The notes below the pieces were generated by a model that saw only the letters and a list, made by a program, of their open reading frames with translations, was not told the DNA's origin and did no database searches. A DNA stretch of 64,000 nucleotides from Paenibacillus sp. (GTDB lineage: Bacteria; Bacillota; Bacilli; Paenibacillales; YIM-B00363). The stretch covers positions 1 through 64,000 of the forward strand of contig NZ_JAPSKE010000017.1 in the NCBI RefSeq assembly GCF_031177825.1. The letters are read 5' to 3'. The stretch's first letter is position 1. Every line of letters begins with the position of its first letter. The translations under genes were made by a program, and so were the position numbers. This document shows, piece by piece, positions 7,866 to 15,795 of this stretch.

Positions 7866-8034
7866 GCTTCGATCCGGGTTCGCCCGGGTCCGCGCCCCGC
7901 CGCGCCCCGGCCGACCTTCGTATCCGGGGAGCGGCTTCTTCGTTTTCAAAAACCTCTTTCATAATGGGGCGAATTTTCTGACAATAGGATATACTGAGAA
8001 TAATCCCCGCTTCTATCGGAAAGGAGTTCTCCTT

Positions 8035-8508
8035 ATGCAATTCCGAAGCCCGACGTCAGGTCTCCTGTCCATCGAACAGATGATTCGCCAAATCGCGGCG
8101 TTCCTCGAGGAAGATCCGAGAGCTCCGCATACGATCGTCATCGGCACGGATTCCCATACGACGAGCCAATCCACGACGTTCGTCACCGCCGTCGTCATTC
8201 ATCGCGTCGGCAAGGGCGCGCGGTTCTACTTCCGCAAGCTTCGGCAAAAGCCGATGTTCGATCTTCGGCACCGGATCTACAAGGAAACCGAGCTCAGCCT
8301 CGCGCTCGTGGACGTGCTGAACGCCGAAGGCATGAGCGCGCTCCTGTCCGATTGGCCGCTCGAGATTCATATCGATATCGGCCAGCAAGGCGACACGAAG
8401 GCGCTGATCACCGAAATCAAAGGCTGGGTCACCTCCGTCGGATACGTGGCGCGCATCAAGCCCGAGTCGTTCGGCGCGAGCGCGGTGGCGGACCGGTTCA
8501 CGAGCTGA
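8035..8508 (+). CDS. YkuK-like RNase H-fold protein (DUF458)
   Basis: A 157-residue cytosolic protein of the DUF458/YkuK family. It has the family motif IVIGTDSHT near residue 40 and conserved acidic positions (IYKETELSLALVD, IHIDIGQQG) expected for an RNase H-like fold. The function is undetermined. AAAGGAG precedes the ATG by about 9 nt. It appears monocistronic, following the DUF975 gene by 169 nt. Confidence 0.8.
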   Translation: MQFRSPTSGLLSIEQMIRQIAAFLEEDPRAPHTIVIGTDSHTTSQSTTFVTAVVIHRVGKGARFYFRKLRQKPMFDLRHRIYKETELSLALVDVLNAEGMSALLSDWPLEIHIDIGQQGDTKALITEIKGWVTSVGYVARIKPESFGASAVADRFTS

Positions 8509-8618
8509 TTTTCGGTTTTCTCGACGAGGCGCGTGCATAAATTTCCCACTCCGGAGCATACTACGAGTCGGGTCGCTTCGCGGCTCCAAATTTAGGCTTA
8601 CACTCTAGGAGGGTAACG

Positions 8619-8984
8619 ATGTACCAGTCGCAGAACAACCAACTTTCTCAGCAGTTCCAACAGATCGAATCGCTCTGCCAGCAAGTGATCCAACAAACCC
8701 AACAGCATAATCAACTCTACTCCCAGATGGCGCAGTTGGAGCAGCAAAACGCGCAGCGCATTCAGCAAATGATGCAGGAGCAAGCGCAGCTGGCGCAGCT
8801 CGAGCAGCAGAACGCGCAGCGCATCCAGCAAATGCTGCACGAGCATTACAACGCGATCAACTCGCTGCAGCAAGCGGTGCAGACGTGCCGGCAGCTCGAG
8901 GGCTCCGTCCGTCAAGCGATGGGTTCGTTCTCGACCCATATGCAGCAGCACGGCTCCCAATTGGGTCAAGGGTATTTCCAATAA
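8619..8984 (+). CDS. Glutamine-rich coiled-coil protein with an internal repeat
   Basis: A 121-residue protein, nearly one third Gln, with no hydrophobic segment and one Cys in the middle and one near the start. A block LEQQNAQRIQQM is repeated at about residues 40 and 62, giving two consecutive heptad-like helices. AGGAGGG precedes the ATG and a strong terminator follows, so it is a genuine unit. A second Gln-rich protein of similar style lies at 10444. Such small Q-rich proteins in Bacillales include spore-coat and CotF-like proteins, but no specific match is visible; the function is unknown. Confidence 0.75.
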   Translation: MYQSQNNQLSQQFQQIESLCQQVIQQTQQHNQLYSQMAQLEQQNAQRIQQMMQEQAQLAQLEQQNAQRIQQMLHEHYNAINSLQQAVQTCRQLEGSVRQAMGSFSTHMQQHGSQLGQGYFQ

Positions 8985-9007
8985 ATCGCGTCCCTCGCGG
9001 CGCGGCG

Positions 9008-9035
9008 GCCTCCCGGTTCCCGGGGGGCTTTTTTT
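9008..9035 (+). terminator. Rho-independent terminator after the Q-rich gene
   Basis: GCCTCCCGG pairs with CCGGGGGGC (one G-U pair) around a 3-nt loop, followed by seven T. Confidence 0.9.
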
Positions 9036-9126
9036 CGTTTCTTCGCGCGGCTCGGCGGTCATAGCGACCCCCTTGTCCGAATACATATAGGTGAATTCCG
9101 AATCGGAAGCGGGGAGGAAGCTAAGC

Positions 9127-9762
9127 ATGCTGAGGGAGACGTTGATCGTCGCGGTTTTGTTCTTCATGACGTCCATCGACACGATCCTGCTCATCTTCAG
9201 CGCGATCCGATTGAAGCGGCATCCGCACCCCCGCCTCGCCCGCCTGCTCGTCTTCTTGACGTTATGCGCGGCTCACCCGCTGTATAGCTTTCTAGCGGAC
9301 ACGTTCTTCCGCCTGCCCGGGCTTCGGCTCGTCTCGGCCGTCTTCATCGTCTTCTTCGCCGTGCGCCTCGCGGGCGAGCCGCCGCTCGAATTCCGATCGG
9401 CGGCGGTGCCGAAGCGAACGATCGGCGCGATCGTCGGCGCGACGCTATGGCTCGACGCGCTGACGTCGATCGATACGTCCGTGCTCGTCTCGGCGGCGTC
9501 GCCGAGCGTCTGGGTCACGGTCGTCGGCAATCTGGCCGCGATGTCGCTCCTCGTCGCGCTTGGGCCGAGGCTGTACGCGTACGTCACGGACACGCCGTGG
9601 GTGCAGATCGGGATCGGCGGCTTCATGTCCGCCTCCGCGGCGCTGCAGCTGCGCTCCGAGCCGCTGCTCGGCGGCTTAGGCGCGCCGGCTCCGTTATACG
9701 CCGCGGCGGTCGTCTTGTTCGCGCTGACCGCGCTCTACGGGTGGAAGCGGCACCTCGGCTAA
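9127..9762 (+). CDS. TerC-like integral membrane protein
   Basis: A 211-residue membrane protein with about six or seven helices. Two internally related acidic helices, MTSIDTILLI and ALTSIDTSVLVSA, resemble the duplicated (S/T)xD motifs of TerC/YjbE-type transporters that handle manganese or other metals. The ATG at 9127 was preferred over one 36 nt upstream because GGGGAGGAAG sits 6 nt before it. Its last 69 bp overlap the end of the convergent uracil-DNA glycosylase gene. Metal transport is an inference from the motif duplication only. Confidence 0.7.
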   Translation: MLRETLIVAVLFFMTSIDTILLIFSAIRLKRHPHPRLARLLVFLTLCAAHPLYSFLADTFFRLPGLRLVSAVFIVFFAVRLAGEPPLEFRSAAVPKRTIGAIVGATLWLDALTSIDTSVLVSAASPSVWVTVVGNLAAMSLLVALGPRLYAYVTDTPWVQIGIGGFMSASAALQLRSEPLLGGLGAPAPLYAAAVVLFALTALYGWKRHLG

Positions 9763-10299
9763 CGCGCGCCAATCGGCCAGGAAGTTCGGCGCCAAATTCG
9801 GCCGCCGATGCACCGCGAGCGGATGGTACGTGACGCGGACCGGGACGCCTTCCCAGTCGTGCCACCGGTTCCGCAGCTCCGCCATCTCGGCGTCCGGCCG
9901 GTTCAACACCGTCTGCGCCGCGACGAGGCCGAGCAGCATGACCGCCCGCCGTCCCGCCAATTGGCCTCGCAAGTAATCCATGCACGCGTCGCGCGCCAGC
10001 TCCTTGTCGTACTTCCGGATCGGCCGGCACTTGAGCAAATACGTGACGAACAACGTCTCCTCCGTCCAGCCGACTTCGGCGACGGCGCGCTGCAAGGCGA
10101 CGCGGGTGGCGCAGACGAACGGCGTCCCTTCGCGGTCCTCCCGCGCGCCGGGATTGTCGAGGACCGCGGCGACCGGCGCGTCTTCGGCGCCCTCCCCCCA
10201 AATTACGCGCGTCCGCTGCTTCGCCAGCTCGCATCGTTCGCACCGGCTCGCCGGATCCGGCGCGCGCGCCTCCGGCCATACGCTCGGGTTCCAAGACAC
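9694..10299 (-). CDS. Uracil-DNA glycosylase family 4-like protein
   Basis: A 201-residue protein with iron-sulfur cysteines in the family 4 arrangement (RCERCELAKQRT, then KCRPIRKYDKELARDAC). Other motifs are LDNPGAREDREGTPFV (a variant of the GEAPGxxED motif A) and the C-terminal YHPLAVHRRPNL. It would remove uracil from DNA. The start is a GTG about 6 nt after GAAGGAGGG; an upstream in-frame GTG lacks a ribosome site. The motif A Gly-Glu-Ala-Pro is replaced by LDNPG, so substrate specificity may differ from canonical UDGa. The 3' end overlaps the convergent TerC-like gene. Confidence 0.8.
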   Translation of the reverse strand: MSWNPSVWPEARAPDPASRCERCELAKQRTRVIWGEGAEDAPVAAVLDNPGAREDREGTPFVCATRVALQRAVAEVGWTEETLFVTYLLKCRPIRKYDKELARDACMDYLRGQLAGRRAVMLLGLVAAQTVLNRPDAEMAELRNRWHDWEGVPVRVTYHPLAVHRRPNLAPNFLADWRALAEVPLPPVERGQREQDDRRGV

Positions 10300-10443
10300 C
10301 GGCGTCCCTCCTTCCCATTTTCCGAAGCTGTCATATCTCTTCCTTAGGATTCCCGTCTCGGAATAAAATGTACGCTCCTGCCGCACACTAACGACGAAGC
10401 AGAAATTGCCAAACTCTTACCTCTCGAAAGGAGACCTCGCCTT

Positions 10444-10776
10444 ATGCAAGACAGTCAGACTTCCGTTCCTTCGAGCGCAAGCTCGTACCAGCAATTCCAA
10501 CAGCAGCGCTTCATGCGGCAGGAGCAGCAGGCGATGCAGGCGCAGCAAGCGATTCTCAACTCCGGCGCGGATTCGTTCTCGCAGAAAGTGATGGATACGG
10601 TGAACGCCCTCCGGAAAATCAGCAGCGATCTCGTCGGCGCGCAGAAGCAGCTGGAGGCGCAAATCCAAGCGCAGCAGCGGCAGCTGCAGCAGATGCAGCA
10701 AAACATCGACAGCGTGTGCAACCAAATTCAGAACGCGTTCAAGCCGGGAGCGTCGGGTTCGTCGTATATACAATAA
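10444..10776 (+). CDS. Glutamine-rich small protein
   Basis: A 110-residue Gln-rich helical protein (QAMQAQQAILNSGAD, EAQIQAQQRQLQQMQQNID) with a Ser/Thr-rich N-terminus and a C-terminal IQ. AAAGGAG lies 10 nt before the ATG and a terminator directly follows. It resembles in composition, but not clearly in sequence, the Q-rich protein at 8619. The two flank the TerC-like/UDG pair. The function is unknown; the style is that of spore-associated coiled-coil proteins. Confidence 0.75.
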   Translation: MQDSQTSVPSSASSYQQFQQQRFMRQEQQAMQAQQAILNSGADSFSQKVMDTVNALRKISSDLVGAQKQLEAQIQAQQRQLQQMQQNIDSVCNQIQNAFKPGASGSSYIQ

Positions 10777-10789
10777 CGGGATGAAAAAA

Positions 10790-10817
10790 ACGGTCGGGAA
10801 GCCTCCCGGCCGTTTTT
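10790..10817. terminator. Bidirectional terminator between convergent genes
   Basis: ACGGTCGGGA pairs with TCCCGGCCGT around a 4-nt loop. A run of seven A precedes it and five T follow, so it works on both strands: for the Q-rich gene and for the MMPL gene ending at 10889. Confidence 0.85.
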
Positions 10818-10888
10818 CTGCTTTGGCGACGCCGACCGATGCGAAACAAGGCTCGCGCTTCCGCGCGAGCCTTGCCGACCGATTGCCG

Positions 10889-13800
10889 TTACATGCGCAG
10901 CGACGAATCCGACGCTTGCGCATACGCGGGCGACGGCTCCCCGTCGACGTCTTCCGCCGCCGGCTTGTTCATGAACGGCCACCAGTTCGCTTCGCCGAAC
11001 GTGCGGACCATGACCGGGATGAACAACGGCAGCATGACCAATGCGTACAAGAACAGTCCGCACAGGACGATGACGGCGATCTGCATGAGCGACATGACCC
11101 CCGACGGGAGCATCGCGGCGAACGTGCCGCCGAGAATGACCGCCGCGGACATGATGACGGTGCCCATATTTTTCATCGCGAGCAGGATGCCTTCCGTCGG
11201 CTTCAGCTGGCGGTATTCCTTGAAGCGGTCCATCAAGAAGATGCTGTAGTCGATGCCGAGCGCCATCAGCAAGACGAAGGCGAAGAACGGCACCGCCCAG
11301 CTGATGCCGCTGAGCCCTAGGATGCGGACGAACAGCACTTCCGCGATCGCCATGGACGTGAAATACGTGAGCAGCAGCGACAACACCAGATAAATCGGCA
11401 TGACGATCGAGCGGAACAGCACCACGAGAATGAGCAAGATGCCGAGGAGCATCAGGACGACCGTCCTGGCGTAGTCGGTCGCGGATACTTCCCGCAGATC
11501 GTTGTTCATGCTCGTGACGCCGTCGAGCGCATACGCGGCGGACGCGTATGCCGTCCCTCGCAGTCCGCGTTCGACCGCCGCCTCGAGCGCGGCCATCCGA
11601 TCCATCGTCTCCGTGTCGTACGGGTTGCCGTCGAACACGACGTCGAACTTGACGATCTGCCGGTCGACCGACAAGTACGTATCCAACACCGTCTTGAAGT
11701 CGTCGCTCTCTATGGCCTCCTGCGGCAAGTACCATCCCGTCAGCTCGGGGTTCGGGCTGCCCGACAATTGCGTCAGATATTCCTGCGCGGATTGCAGACC
11801 GTCCGTCACCTGCGATAAGCCGTTCACGCTCTGGTCGAGCCCGTCGGTCAATTCGCCGAGTTGGCCGGTCAACTGCGCGAAGCCGCTCTGCAGCTCCCGC
11901 TGCCCGTCGGCGAGCCGATCGATGCCGACTTCGATGTCCGGCAGCTTGCCGACGATCTGGCCTTGGCCTTCGGCCGCTTGGGCGATGCCCTCCTGCAGCT
12001 CGCCGATGCCTTGGGCGAGCGCGGCGAGGCCGTCCGCCAGCGCCGCTTGCCCGCCGGCCGCTTGCTGGAATCCGGCGTTCGCCTGCTGCATGCCGCCGGT
12101 CACGCCGGCGAGCTGCGCGTTCAGCTGCTTCAGGCCCGCGGCGAGCTCCGCCGCGCCGCCTTGCAGCTGTTCGACCGCGCCCTGCACTTGCAGGAACGTC
12201 TCATCCGCTTGGAGCTCGGGGTACTTCTGCGCCAACCCGCCGAGCCCTTGACCGACGTTCGTCAACCCTTCCGCGAGGCTCGCCTGCTGCGCCGCGACTT
12301 CCTCGTAGGCGGCGGATAACGCTCCGAGGCCCGCGCCCATCTCTTGATACCCCTTCAACAGTTCGGCGCTCGCCGCGCTCAGCTGTGCGGCGCTCCGCTG
12401 CGCCTGCGTCAGGCCGTCCTTCAGCTCGCCCGCGCCGGCCGAGCCGTCTCGCAAGCCTTGCTCGATGCGCTTCAAGCCGTCGCCGAGCTGCGCGATGCCG
12501 TTCTTCAGCTCGTTCGTGCCCGCGACCAGCTGGCCGGCGCCGTCCACCGCCTCCTGCAGCTTCGGCGCGTTCTCGCTGAGCGCCGCGCTCGCTTCGGAGA
12601 GGCCGCCGCCGATCTCGCCGAGGCCGTCCCCGGCGTCGCCGAGCCCGTCTTCGAGCGTGCCGACCTGCTGCGTCACCTGCAAGTCCTCGAGCGGTTCCCC
12701 GGTCGGGCGGGTCGCGCTGCGGACCGTCTTGACGCCGTCCACCTTCGCCAGCTCGCGGGACACCTGCTCGACGACCGAGAGACCTTCTTGGCTGTCGAAC
12801 GGACGATCCGCCTTCACGACGACCGTCGTCGGCAGCGAGTCGCCGGGGCCGAAGCTTTCCGCGATCAAGTCGAACGCCTTGACCGAGTGATACTTGTCGC
12901 CGATCTCGTCGAGCGAGCTGTAGGACGTCGCCTCTTGGTACACCGAGAGGAACGGTACCGTCACGACCGCGATCAGCAGCAGCGCCCACACCGGACGCTT
13001 CAGCGAGAAGCGGCCGACGGCGCCCCAGAGGCCGCTCTGCTTATGCTCCAGCGAGCCGCGGGCCGGCCAGAAGATCGCCTTGCCGAGCGTCGCCAGGAAG
13101 AACGGCACGAGCGTGACGAGCGCGAGCAGCAGCACGGCGACGCCGACCGCGACGGCGACGGCCGAGCGGTACAGCGCGAACGTCGAGAAGCCGATGGACA
13201 CAAAGCCGACGAGGACGGCGAGACCGGAGAAGAATACCGTCTTGCCGGAAGCGCGGTACGTCGCGATCACGGCCGAGGACGTGTCTCCCGAATGGGCGAG
13301 CTCTTCCTTGAATCGGCTGATGAGCAGAATGCAATAGTCCGTCCCGATGCCGAACAAGACGGCGACCAAGAAAATCTGCGTAAAATTGGACAGCGGGAAG
13401 TTCGCGTATTCCACCAAGTACGCGACGACCGACTGCGCCACGATGTAACTGAAGCCGACGGCGATCAGCGGAATGAACGGCGCGATCGCCGAACGGAACA
13501 CAAGCAGCAAAATCGCCAAGATGAAGACGACCGTGATCCATTCCGTCTTCTTCAGCCCTTCCTGCGAGCTTTCGATGACGTCCTCCGAGATAATCCAGCC
13601 GCCGGTGTAATAATGGTCGACCGGCACGTCGTCGATCGCCGCATACAGGGCGTCTCTCGCCTCGGCCGGCGTGCGCTCCCCGAAGTCGACCGTGACGAGC
13701 GAGAGCGCCGTCTTGCCGTCCTCGGCGACGAGCTGGCTCTCCAGCTCCGGCGTATCGAAGTGCGTCGTAACGCCGGTGACGCCGGTTTCGGCGCCGCCGG

Positions 13801-14092
13801 CTTTCAGCCGCTCGAGCGCGTCCTTCATGGCGGCCCGATCCGCGTCGGTCAGCCCCGATTCGTTATGAAAGACGAGCACGGCGGACGCGCCGCTTCCCGC
13901 GTCGGCCTTGCCGGCGTTCAACTCGTCCATCAGCTTCGCCGCGACGTCGGAAGAGGCGCCTTCCGGCACCGTGATTTGTCCCTTCGTGCGGACGAGCTCC
14001 TCCATGTTCGGGGCGGTCAGGAACAGCGCGACCGCGACGACGATCCATCCGGCGAAGACGGCCCATCTCCATTTCAGTATCGTTTTCATCAT
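10889..14092 (-). CDS. MMPL/RND family transporter (YdfJ-like)
   Basis: A 1067-residue MMPL-type membrane transporter. Its order is TM1, an extracytoplasmic domain (about 30-180), a first MMPL block of six helices (about 185-380, with VLFGIGTDYCILLISRFKEEL), a long helical extracytoplasmic insertion (about 470-800) of repeated Gly/Leu/Gln heptads, and a second six-helix block with ALGIDYSIFLMDRFKEY. The GxxxDY motifs of TM4 and TM10 carry the proton-relay Asp residues. It would export lipids, peptides or toxic compounds. The ATG follows GAGGAG. It is 14 nt downstream of a marR gene, so it is probably repressed by that regulator and induced by its ligand. Confidence 0.9.
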   Translation of the reverse strand: MMKTILKWRWAVFAGWIVVAVALFLTAPNMEELVRTKGQITVPEGASSDVAAKLMDELNAGKADAGSGASAVLVFHNESGLTDADRAAMKDALERLKAGGAETGVTGVTTHFDTPELESQLVAEDGKTALSLVTVDFGERTPAEARDALYAAIDDVPVDHYYTGGWIISEDVIESSQEGLKKTEWITVVFILAILLLVFRSAIAPFIPLIAVGFSYIVAQSVVAYLVEYANFPLSNFTQIFLVAVLFGIGTDYCILLISRFKEELAHSGDTSSAVIATYRASGKTVFFSGLAVLVGFVSIGFSTFALYRSAVAVAVGVAVLLLALVTLVPFFLATLGKAIFWPARGSLEHKQSGLWGAVGRFSLKRPVWALLLIAVVTVPFLSVYQEATSYSSLDEIGDKYHSVKAFDLIAESFGPGDSLPTTVVVKADRPFDSQEGLSVVEQVSRELAKVDGVKTVRSATRPTGEPLEDLQVTQQVGTLEDGLGDAGDGLGEIGGGLSEASAALSENAPKLQEAVDGAGQLVAGTNELKNGIAQLGDGLKRIEQGLRDGSAGAGELKDGLTQAQRSAAQLSAASAELLKGYQEMGAGLGALSAAYEEVAAQQASLAEGLTNVGQGLGGLAQKYPELQADETFLQVQGAVEQLQGGAAELAAGLKQLNAQLAGVTGGMQQANAGFQQAAGGQAALADGLAALAQGIGELQEGIAQAAEGQGQIVGKLPDIEVGIDRLADGQRELQSGFAQLTGQLGELTDGLDQSVNGLSQVTDGLQSAQEYLTQLSGSPNPELTGWYLPQEAIESDDFKTVLDTYLSVDRQIVKFDVVFDGNPYDTETMDRMAALEAAVERGLRGTAYASAAYALDGVTSMNNDLREVSATDYARTVVLMLLGILLILVVLFRSIVMPIYLVLSLLLTYFTSMAIAEVLFVRILGLSGISWAVPFFAFVLLMALGIDYSIFLMDRFKEYRQLKPTEGILLAMKNMGTVIMSAAVILGGTFAAMLPSGVMSLMQIAVIVLCGLFLYALVMLPLFIPVMVRTFGEANWWPFMNKPAAEDVDGEPSPAYAQASDSSLRM

Positions 14093-14106
14093 CGGATTCT
14101 CCTCTT

Positions 14107-14547
14107 CTAAGGCTCTAATAACACGCGCGCCAGCTTCTCGTAAGTTTCTATGAAAAGCAGCGCTTCGTCTTGTTCGAAATGATTTAAGTATTTGGTGAGC
14201 AGCTCTTGAATCCGGTCTTCCATCTCTTGGGACAATCGACGCCCCTCTTCGGTGAGCCGCAAGTATGTGACCCGGCGATCCTTCTCGTCCGGCAGCCGTT
14301 CGATCAAGTCCTTGTCGAACAGCCGGTTGATGATGGCCGTGACGGAGCTTTTCCCGACGCAGAACGTATCCGCCAGCTCCGACGAGGTACAGCGATCGTT
14401 CTTGCGCATATAACGGATGACCGCGTATTGATCGAGCGTCAGGTCGTCGCGCATGCGCTCGCGAATGGCGGCGTTGATGCGGCGCGTGACGACGAAAGAT
14501 GCTTCTTCGTATCTTTGAATGATAGACGACAGTTGCGCCTTATCCAT
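14107..14547 (-). CDS. MarR family transcriptional regulator
   Basis: A 146-residue winged-helix regulator. The MarR signature is complete: DLTLDQYAVIRYM, the recognition region CTSSELADTFCVGKSSVTAIINRLFDKDLIER and the wing DEKDRRVTYLRLTEEG. The ATG at 14547 was preferred because AAGGAGGAGAG precedes it. The MMPL exporter follows after 14 nt, so it most likely represses its own exporter operon. A palindrome that could be its operator lies at 14586-14598. It has two Cys, one in the recognition region (DTFCVGKSS), so redox sensing is possible. Confidence 0.9.
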   Translation of the reverse strand: MDKAQLSSIIQRYEEASFVVTRRINAAIRERMRDDLTLDQYAVIRYMRKNDRCTSSELADTFCVGKSSVTAIINRLFDKDLIERLPDEKDRRVTYLRLTEEGRRLSQEMEDRIQELLTKYLNHFEQDEALLFIETYEKLARVLLEP

Positions 14548-14585
14548 TGCTTCTCTCCTCCTTCCTTCCACCCTCGGACAGGTTG

Positions 14586-14598
14586 TTTCATTCTGAAA
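14586..14598. promoter_or_regulatory. Candidate MarR operator
   Basis: TTTCATTCTGAAA is a 5-bp inverted repeat with a 3-bp centre, 39 nt upstream of the marR start, with AT-rich flanks containing TTAATAAAA on the minus strand (a weak -10 region). Assignment to the adjacent regulator is inference. Confidence 0.4.
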
Positions 14599-14749
14599 AT
14601 GTTTTATTAACGAATGATTCGACCAGTGAACTATATCACCGGAAAACGCTGCCCGTCAAGCGAATTTTGTGCGCCGCTCCTCATATTTTTCGAGCGCCGG
14701 TCCATAATACGAACCATACCTATTCGGCGGCCTTCCGGCGCTTACGGAG

Positions 14750-15433
14750 ATGATTCGCTTGCATCAGTTCGCGGATTTGTGGATGGTCGTCGGCAGAACG
14801 ACTACGATCTTCCCCCTCATGCTGCTCGCGGCGCTCTTCATGGGGAAGCGGTCGGTCGGCGAGCTGCCGGTGTTCGACTTGCTCGTCGTCCTGACGCTCG
14901 GCTCGATCGTCGCGGCCGACATCGTCGACCCGCGCATCGACCACGCGCACACGGCGGCGTCGATCGTCATGGTCGTCTTGTTGGAGAGACTCGTGTCGTG
15001 GGCCGCGGTGCGCTATCGGCGGTTTCGCCTCGTGACGTCGTTCGAGCCGACCGTCGTCGTCTACCGGGGCAAGCTGCTCGACCGCAACATCGGATCGATC
15101 CGGTACACGATCGATAACGTGCTGCAGATGTTAAGGGATAAGGGCGTCTTCGACGTCAGCCGCGTCGAGATGGCGATCGTGGAGGGGACGGGCCAGCTGA
15201 CGGTGCTCGAGCACGGCCAGCCGTTCTCGTACACGCTCGTCGTCGAGGGCGTCGTCAACGAGGACTCCCTCCGGGCGCAAGGAAAGTCGGTGGCGTGGTT
15301 GGAGGAGCAATTGCGAGCCCAAGGGGCAGGGTCGCTGGGGGACGTGTTTTACGCTTCGCTCGGCTCCGACGGGCGGTTGTCGGTCTCGCGCCGACGGGAA
15401 TCCGAAGCCGGCGTGCCTCGCTTTCGGCATTAG
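14750..15433 (+). CDS. DUF421 family membrane protein (YetF/YrbG-like)
   Basis: A 227-residue protein with three N-terminal helices, including the family motif ALFMGKRSVGELPVFDLLVVLTLGSIVAADI, then a cytosolic alpha/beta domain (EPTVVVYRGKLLDRNI, FDVSRVEMAIVEGTGQLTVL). DUF421 proteins are widespread in spore formers and of unknown function. The ATG is adjacent to GGAG, so the TTG at 14759 (9 nt from GGAG) could be the true start. Confidence 0.85.
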   Translation: MIRLHQFADLWMVVGRTTTIFPLMLLAALFMGKRSVGELPVFDLLVVLTLGSIVAADIVDPRIDHAHTAASIVMVVLLERLVSWAAVRYRRFRLVTSFEPTVVVYRGKLLDRNIGSIRYTIDNVLQMLRDKGVFDVSRVEMAIVEGTGQLTVLEHGQPFSYTLVVEGVVNEDSLRAQGKSVAWLEEQLRAQGAGSLGDVFYASLGSDGRLSVSRRRESEAGVPRFRH

Positions 15434-15489
15434 CGCGGGGTCGGCGGCAGTTGAACGGAGCATATTGGACATTTCACCTCTACCACAAA

Positions 15490-15530
15490 AAGCCGGAGCC
15501 CTCATTGAGGACTCCGGTTTCGCTTTTTTC
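15490..15530. terminator. Bidirectional terminator
   Basis: CCGGAGCCCTC pairs with GAGGACTCCGG (one mismatch) around ATTG. AAAA lies 5' and CGCTTTTTT 3', so it can stop the DUF421 transcript and, on the other strand, the 47-residue gene. Confidence 0.85.
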
Positions 15531-15542
15531 CGCCGACCTGTT

Positions 15543-15686
15543 CTACGCCTCGTCCGCGGCGGTCTCCGCTTCGTCAGCAGATTCTTCATCATATGTCATC
15601 CCGATGCCCGGCAGCTGCATCAGCGCTTCCTGCACCTCGCGTTGCTGCTCCGTAATCGTCTCGTCGTACGGCGTCGATCGCGGCAT
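15543..15686 (-). CDS. Small acidic protein, 47 residues
   Basis: The reading frame MPRSTPYDETITEQQREVQE continues with ALMQLPGIGMTYDEE and an Ala/Glu/Asp-rich tail. AAAGGAG lies 9 nt before the ATG and a terminator follows the stop by 13 nt on the same strand. These signals make it a likely real gene despite its length. There is no known domain. The acidic tail, lack of hydrophobic segments and single-gene unit are all that can be said. Confidence 0.6.
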   Translation of the reverse strand: MPRSTPYDETITEQQREVQEALMQLPGIGMTYDEESADEAETAADEA

Positions 15687-15795
15687 GGCGGCACGCTCCT
15701 TTCGCATCCGTCGTTCCGCTTATCGTTCGCAGCTCCTCCGAGGAATATGCGACGCCTCCGACGGGGGTCGGCCGGCGCATCGCCTTAGGCGCCCC

